Below are positions 5,400-8,861 of a stretch of DNA of 8,861 bases, piece by piece (the stretch's first letter is position 1; each line of letters begins with the position of its first letter). The translations under genes and the position numbers were made by a program. This stretch comes from Fibrobacterota bacterium (GTDB lineage: Bacteria > Fibrobacterota > Chitinivibrionia > Chitinivibrionales > JANQEN01), in NCBI GenBank assembly GCA_030619215.1, contig JAUXBV010000098.1:1-8861 (forward strand). The letters run 5' to 3'. The notes beneath the pieces are model-generated. The model did no database searches and had not been told where the DNA came from. It saw nothing but the letters and a program-made list of their open reading frames with translations.

Positions 5400-5459
5400 T
5401 AAACAGTATGTTAAGCAGAAGGGCATGGATATGACCTTTCTGCTTTTACATAATGTTAT
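5400..5459 (-). repeat. 60-nt imperfect palindromic repeat, copy B
   Basis: Read on the minus strand it begins ATAACATT and ends near ACTGTT. It matches 45 of 60 positions of copy A (82-141, plus strand). The core stem is 5435-5445 with 5413-5422, with one bulged A. An internal T/C mismatch, a CAT/ATG pairing and a 4-nt loop (5427-5430) follow. Outer arms continue as TGTAA/AACA and AACA/TGTT with the same A/A and T/C mismatches as copy A. It ends 27 nt upstream of the -35 box of the predicted pilZ promoter, so it is probably not in the pilZ mRNA. Confidence 0.75.
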
Positions 5460-5460
5460 A

Positions 5461-5524
5461 CCGATAAATCGGCACCTTGTACTTAAGTATAATCCAACTC
5501 GTCAACTCATTGCCCATTGAGTTG
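5461..5524. other. Cluster of three small palindromes between the 94-aa gene and the pilZ gene
   Basis: Three inverted repeats lie in 64 bases: CCGAT-AA-ATCGG at 5461-5472, the 10-bp perfect palindrome TACTTAAGTA at 5480-5489, and CAACTCA / TGAGTTG (7 bp, 8-nt loop) at 5503-5524. They lie between the terminator at 5643-5670 and the 60-nt palindromic repeat at 5400-5459. No reading frame with a coding look is present. They could be protein-binding sites or a structured transcript; function unknown. Confidence 0.45.
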
Positions 5525-5642
5525 CAGTATCCAATACACAATTTAGTAAAAAAAACAGGATTATGCTGAATATTTTTAAAAAAGCTTTACTTTTGTAGAT
5601 TGACGGCGGTTATGCAAAGTGGAGAAATATATCTGTAATATA

Positions 5643-5670
5643 AAAAGGATAATACTGTTCTTATCCTTTT
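5643..5670 (-). terminator. Factor-independent terminator of the 94-aa gene, stop codon inside the stem
   Basis: Perfect 10-bp inverted repeat AAAAGGATAA / TTATCCTTTT with an 8-nt loop (5653-5660). On the minus strand the 3' arm ends in a T run (TTTTT). The TAA stop (5661-5663) forms the last three bases of the 5' arm. Because the 5' arm starts with As, the plus strand also shows a stem followed by Ts, so it could work in both directions. Only two G-C pairs make it modest in strength. Confidence 0.75.
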
Positions 5671-5945
5671 ATCCAATCCTGTAATGCTTCAATAATTTTT
5701 TCAGCCTGATCATTACTTGAAATGGTAAACTTGGACTTCTGTGTATATTCATCATTCCTTTTACGATATCTTCTGAGCGTATAGCGATCAGGGCCATATA
5801 CCTGTTTAGCCCTATCCCATTGCTGGTACTTGAATATTACCGTAGCCCAGGCCCCGCTTGAAAGTATCTTTTTGTCAAGCTCCTTGATAATTTCTACACC
5901 TTCCTCTTCATAGGAAATTGTCAGTTCGTCAACCTTTGAAGCCAT
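5661..5945 (-). CDS. Conserved hypothetical protein, 94 aa, small basic/charged single-domain protein
   Basis: I place the start at the ATG at 5945, not the in-frame ATG at 5961-5963. The GGAGGG (5952-5957) lies 6 nt before the inner ATG and falls inside the coding frame of the longer version. The protein is rich in charged residues, with no signal peptide or membrane segment. It begins MASKVDELTISYEEEG, then has alternating short strands (WATVIFKYQQW, YTLRRYRKR), a KSKFTISS turn, and a C-terminal helix (NDQAEKIIEALQDWIKG). From memory this resembles a widespread family of about 90-100-residue uncharacterised proteins with the order GAW...FKYQ..DR...RY.KR...QKSKF.IS...QA..II..L..W. The strand-then-helix order could suit a small nucleic-acid-binding fold of the PC4/Whirly sort, but that is speculation. 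The gene stands 128 bases after cysNC and ends in its own terminator. Confidence 0.85.
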   Translation of the reverse strand: MASKVDELTISYEEEGVEIIKELDKKILSSGAWATVIFKYQQWDRAKQVYGPDRYTLRRYRKRNDEYTQKSKFTISSNDQAEKIIEALQDWIKG

Positions 5946-5951
5946 ACTGTG

Positions 5952-5957
5952 CCCTCC
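5952..5957 (-). promoter_or_regulatory. Ribosome binding site deciding the start of the 94-aa gene
   Basis: GGAGGG on the minus strand, 6 nt before the ATG at 5943-5945. It lies downstream of the alternative in-frame ATG (5961-5963), which itself has no purine-rich leader, so it selects the shorter protein. Confidence 0.75.
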
Positions 5958-6073
5958 AAACATATTAATTTGTGGTATAGCGCACCCCGTATTCGCTTCT
6001 TAGCTACGCTGCATGTGAGATGAGTGAATAAAACGAATACCGAATATCTTGTTCTGTTATTTATAAAATAATA

Positions 6074-7969
6074 TTAAAGCTCAACAATATTGAAATCTGA
6101 AAGATAATTTTTGATTTTTGCCACACTCTCTTCCACGTTCATTATATCTGTCTCAATGGTAATTTCCGGATTCTGCGGCTCCTCATAGGGAGAGGTGACT
6201 CCGGTAAATTCCGGTATCTCACCTGATTCCGCCTTTTCATAGAGACGTTTCGGGTCACGCCGCTTACACACATTGATGTCACATTTAACCTGTATTTCGA
6301 GAAAACAGCCTTCCGGCAGGATGGAGCGGACAAATTCACGATCCCTGGTAAACGGTGAAATAAAGGTGCATACTACAATATTCCCCTGCTCGAAAAAGAG
6401 TTTTGCACTCTCCCCTACCCGGCGGATGTTTTCCGAGCGGTCTTTACTTGAGAATCCAAGGTCACCGCACAATCCATGCCGTACATTATCCCCGTCAAGC
6501 AGCATAACCTGGCAGCCGTCATCAAAAAGAGACTGCATAACCTTCCGTGCAACAGTAGACTTCCCAGAGCCGGAAAGCCCGGTAAACCACAGCACCACAG
6601 CTTTATGCCCATTACGCAGCTCCCATTTTTTGAGATCGACAAATCCGCCTTCCCAGGAGACATTCGGTGATTTATGCGACCGGGCATATTTCTCCTGAGC
6701 CACGTCATCAACAGTCCTTTGTACGCCCCGTATCATACCGGCAGCGACCGTATGATTCGTTATCGGGTCAATGAGAATAAAACTGCCTGTCCCGTGGTTG
6801 ATTTTGTATGGATCGAAAAAGAGCGGCTGAGCTGCCTTTATCTCTACCCTGCCGATTTCATTCAATGAAAAAGTGGAGGCTTTCTTTCGGTGGAGCGTAT
6901 TAATGTCGATCTTATAGACAATTTTCGTTATGAAGGCCTTAACAAGCTTGGTTGTATGTTTAAGGATATAATGCCCTGAACGGGACATGTTCTGCTCATC
7001 CATCCAGCAGATAATAGCCTCGAACTGATTGTTAACCTGCGGAAGGTTGTTCTTGCGTACAATCAGGTCACCCCGGCTTACATCAATCTCATCTTCAAGG
7101 GAGATAACCACGGACTGTCCGGCAAAACTCTCCGCAAGCTCCCCGTCATAAGTTACAATCGATTTTACCTGCGATGTTTTTCCAGACGGCAATACGACAA
7201 TTTCTTCTCCTGTGCTGATTGTTCCTGAGGTAATCCTTCCGGCAAACCCCCTGAAATCATGGTGAGGCCTTAATACATATTGTACAGGAAACCGGAAATC
7301 GATCAGGTTTTTATCAGCGGAAACATGGACATTCTCCAGTATATGCAGCAGTGTATGGCCGTTGTACCACGGCATTTTTTCGCTGCGCGATACGACATTA
7401 TCACCCTTTAGCGCGGAAACCGGTATAAAGGTAATATCATGGATATCAAGCTTTTCGGAAAAGCTGGCATATTCCCCGGCAATACTGTCATATATATCCT
7501 GTGAATAATCAACGAGGTCCATCTTGTTTATTGCAACAATAAGATGGGGAATCTGCAGCAGGGAGACCAGAAATCCATGGCGTCTGGACTGGGTTAAAAC
7601 ACCGTTACGCGCGTCAATTAAAATAATTGCCAACTCAGCGGTTGATGCGCCGGTTACCATATTGCGGGTATACTGCTCGTGCCCCGGTGTGTCTGCAATA
7701 ATGAATTTTCTCTTTTTCGTTGAAAAATAGCGGTACGCTACATCAATGGTGATACCCTGCTCACGCTCTGCGGACAGCCCGTCAAGAAGAAGCGCCAGGT
7801 CAACCTCCGCATCACCCCTTTTCTTTGAGGTTTTTTCAACAGCGATATACTGGTCTTCATAAATACAATTTGTCTCATAGAGCATTCTGCCGATGAGGGT
7901 GGATTTACCGTCATCAACACTGCCGGTAGTGGTAAACCGAAGAAGGGTCTTGTCTCTCTGTGCAGCCAT
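6074..7969 (-). CDS. cysNC: Bifunctional CysN-CysC (ATP sulfurylase GTPase subunit fused to APS kinase)
   Basis: Fusion of 631 residues of the NodQ/CysNC type. The N-terminal part (about 1-440) is an EF-Tu-like GTPase that powers CysD: G1 GSVDDGKST (16-24), switch region [13 protein letters not shown] (68-80), G3 DTPGH (93-97), G4 NKMD (148-151), then elongation-factor-like beta-barrel domains. The C-terminal part (about 450-631) is APS kinase, which phosphorylates APS to PAPS: P-loop GLSGSGKST (about 464-472), DGDNVRHGL (about 492-500), DRSENIRR, and FISPF carrying the conserved serine near 538. No key motif is missing, so both halves should be active. The start overlaps the cysD stop by one base, and GGGAGGGG at 7978-7985 gives a strong ribosome binding site 8 nt upstream. 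No convincing terminator follows; an AT-only 6-bp hairpin lies at 6057-6071. The fusion is a known arrangement. Confidence 0.97.
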   Translation of the reverse strand: MAAQRDKTLLRFTTTGSVDDGKSTLIGRMLYETNCIYEDQYIAVEKTSKKRGDAEVDLALLLDGLSAEREQGITIDVAYRYFSTKKRKFIIADTPGHEQYTRNMVTGASTAELAIILIDARNGVLTQSRRHGFLVSLLQIPHLIVAINKMDLVDYSQDIYDSIAGEYASFSEKLDIHDITFIPVSALKGDNVVSRSEKMPWYNGHTLLHILENVHVSADKNLIDFRFPVQYVLRPHHDFRGFAGRITSGTISTGEEIVVLPSGKTSQVKSIVTYDGELAESFAGQSVVISLEDEIDVSRGDLIVRKNNLPQVNNQFEAIICWMDEQNMSRSGHYILKHTTKLVKAFITKIVYKIDINTLHRKKASTFSLNEIGRVEIKAAQPLFFDPYKINHGTGSFILIDPITNHTVAAGMIRGVQRTVDDVAQEKYARSHKSPNVSWEGGFVDLKKWELRNGHKAVVLWFTGLSGSGKSTVARKVMQSLFDDGCQVMLLDGDNVRHGLCGDLGFSSKDRSENIRRVGESAKLFFEQGNIVVCTFISPFTRDREFVRSILPEGCFLEIQVKCDINVCKRRDPKRLYEKAESGEIPEFTGVTSPYEEPQNPEITIETDIMNVEESVAKIKNYLSDFNIVEL

Positions 7970-8861
7970 TAGAAGTACCCCTCCCGTTTCTTCTGTTCCA
8001 TGGATGAATCGCTTGTCAGGTCAATAATCCTGTTCTCCCGCTCGGACTTCTTCGCGTCAATGACCTCCTGTATAATGCCATCAAGATCCTGCGCTTCAGA
8101 CCGCACAGCGCCGGTACAGGGAATACAGCCGAGGCTCCTGAAACGGCACATGACCGTTTCTATTTCACTCTCTTTGATCTTACCTTTTGCATCCGGGTCT
8201 GCCATATCGTATGAGTACATGGGAATTATTATATTATTCTTTATTATGATCTTTCTCCTTTGCGCGAAATAGAGCGGTACCACCGGTATTTTCTCAAGCT
8301 TTATATATTGCCAGATATCAACTTCCGTCCAGTTACTGATGGGAAAAACGCGCACTGTCTCCCCTTCGTTAACCTGCGAGTTGTAGAGGTCCCAGAGCTC
8401 AGGCCTCTGGTTTTTTGGATCCCACTGTCCATACTCATCACGAACTGAAAACACCCGCTCCTTGGCGCGTGATTTCTCTTCCTCCCTCCTCGCCCCACCG
8501 AATGCCGCGTCAAAGTTGTGCTTTTTTATCGCGTCAAGAAGCCCCTGTGTTTTCAAATACTGGCAGCACTTGTCAACACCCAGCCTTGAAGGGTGGGTAC
8601 CTTTTGCAATCCACTCCTCGTTTCTTTCCACAATAAGCCGGGCATCTATCTCCTTAACAAATTTATCCCTGAATTCATACATTTCAGGGAACTTATAACC
8701 CGTATCCACATGCATCAGGGGAAAAGGAAACTTCCCCGGATAAAACGCCTTCTGGGCAAGACGCACCATGCATGACGAGTCCTTACCAACAGAGTAGAGC
8801 ATCACGGGATTCTTAAACACAGCAGCCACTTCACGCATTATGTGAATAGACTCTGATTCAA
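7969..8861 (-). CDS. cysD: Sulfate adenylyltransferase subunit 2 (CysD), 5' end cut by window edge
   Basis: Small catalytic subunit of heterodimeric ATP sulfurylase, which makes APS from sulfate and ATP with the GTPase CysN; cytoplasmic. The first methionine in the window (8838) is not the true start. The frame stays open to the edge and reads ESESIHI just before [11 protein letters not shown], matching the conserved CysD N-terminus, so about 10-20 residues lie outside. Visible landmarks are the PP-loop nucleotide-binding motif SVGKDSS, the segment [27 protein letters not shown], the [12 protein letters not shown] block, and the [14 protein letters not shown] block near the C-terminus. It ends with the typical EQKKREGYF tail. 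The TAA stop overlaps the ATG of the next gene by one base (TAATG), implying translational coupling with cysNC. Family assignment is secure; the promoter is outside the window. Confidence 0.97.
   Translation of the reverse strand, partial: ESESIHIMREVAAVFKNPVMLYSVGKDSSCMVRLAQKAFYPGKFPFPLMHVDTGYKFPEMYEFRDKFVKEIDARLIVERNEEWIAKGTHPSRLGVDKCCQYLKTQGLLDAIKKHNFDAAFGGARREEEKSRAKERVFSVRDEYGQWDPKNQRPELWDLYNSQVNEGETVRVFPISNWTEVDIWQYIKLEKIPVVPLYFAQRRKIIIKNNIIIPMYSYDMADPDAKGKIKESEIETVMCRFRSLGCIPCTGAVRSEAQDLDGIIQEVIDAKKSERENRIIDLTSDSSMEQKKREGYF

Noticed and set aside
5306..5660. Cyclic di-GMP riboswitch before the PilZ gene
   Set aside because: The structured region invited the idea, but I cannot find the conserved GEMM core sequences, and the predicted promoter leaves a leader of only about 33 nt.
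5989..6040. GTATTCG / CGAATAC inverted repeat upstream of the 94-residue gene
   Set aside because: Only 7 bp with a 38-base gap and no other support; could be chance.
6057..6071. Hairpin after cysNC as a terminator
   Set aside because: Six A-T pairs only with a 3-nt loop and no distinct T run; too weak to call.
6273..6698. 141-codon plus-strand frame over the APS kinase part of cysNC
   Set aside because: Shadow of cysNC; the minus-strand frame carries all family motifs.
6074..7969. Novel GTPase-kinase fusion
   Set aside because: CysN-CysC fusions (NodQ type) are well known; ordinary here.

Overview
The window reads as a chromosomal segment of a flagellated, Gram-negative-type bacterium of moderate-to-low GC with long AT-rich intergenic stretches. 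Evidence for a double membrane is a FlgF/FlgG distal-rod pair and a secreted protein with a predicted outer-membrane barrel. The lineage cannot be fixed from the sequence. The FlgG is reminiscent of spirochaete-type FlgG, and the short primary-type sigma factor without region 1.1 resembles those of several environmental phyla. This is inference only. No tRNA, rRNA, CRISPR array, transposase or integrase was seen.

All eight recognisable genes lie on the minus strand, so the window reads right to left. At the right edge is sulfate activation: cysD, whose 5' end is cut by the window, is coupled through a 1-base overlap to a cysN-cysC fusion. Together they encode ATP sulfurylase and APS kinase, making PAPS from sulfate. 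Next is a 94-residue conserved hypothetical protein whose stop codon lies inside a factor-independent terminator. Then comes a PilZ-domain (cyclic di-GMP receptor type) protein with its own promoter, followed by a primary-like sigma-70 factor with a TTG start and its own promoter. After that is a 481-residue secreted protein with an N-terminal TolB/CsgG/FlgO-like domain and a probable C-terminal outer-membrane barrel, preceded by a Crp/Fnr-type palindrome. The left end holds flgF and flgG. The genes look like several short transcription units rather than one operon. PilZ, sigma factor and flagellar rod genes are compatible with a motility/signalling neighbourhood, but the sequence does not prove a functional link.

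The intergenic DNA is the most interesting part. Two copies of a roughly 60-nt imperfect palindrome lie at 82-141 (plus orientation) and 5400-5459 (minus orientation). They are 75% identical by direct count. Every difference in the stems is compensated: four pairs change on both sides, and an internal C/T mismatch is swapped to T/C. A bulged A and an A/A mismatch are kept at identical positions. This is the signature of an element maintained as a folded hairpin, such as a REP-like or MITE-like repeat or a structured RNA.

Other structure includes a 19-bp long inverted repeat with an extra direct copy of its end at the flgF promoter. The PilZ and sigma-factor promoters share a 13-nt sequence around the -10 box. 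A hairpin sits at the predicted 5' end of the sigma-factor mRNA, and short tandem repeats of 7-, 8- and 9-nt period occur between genes.
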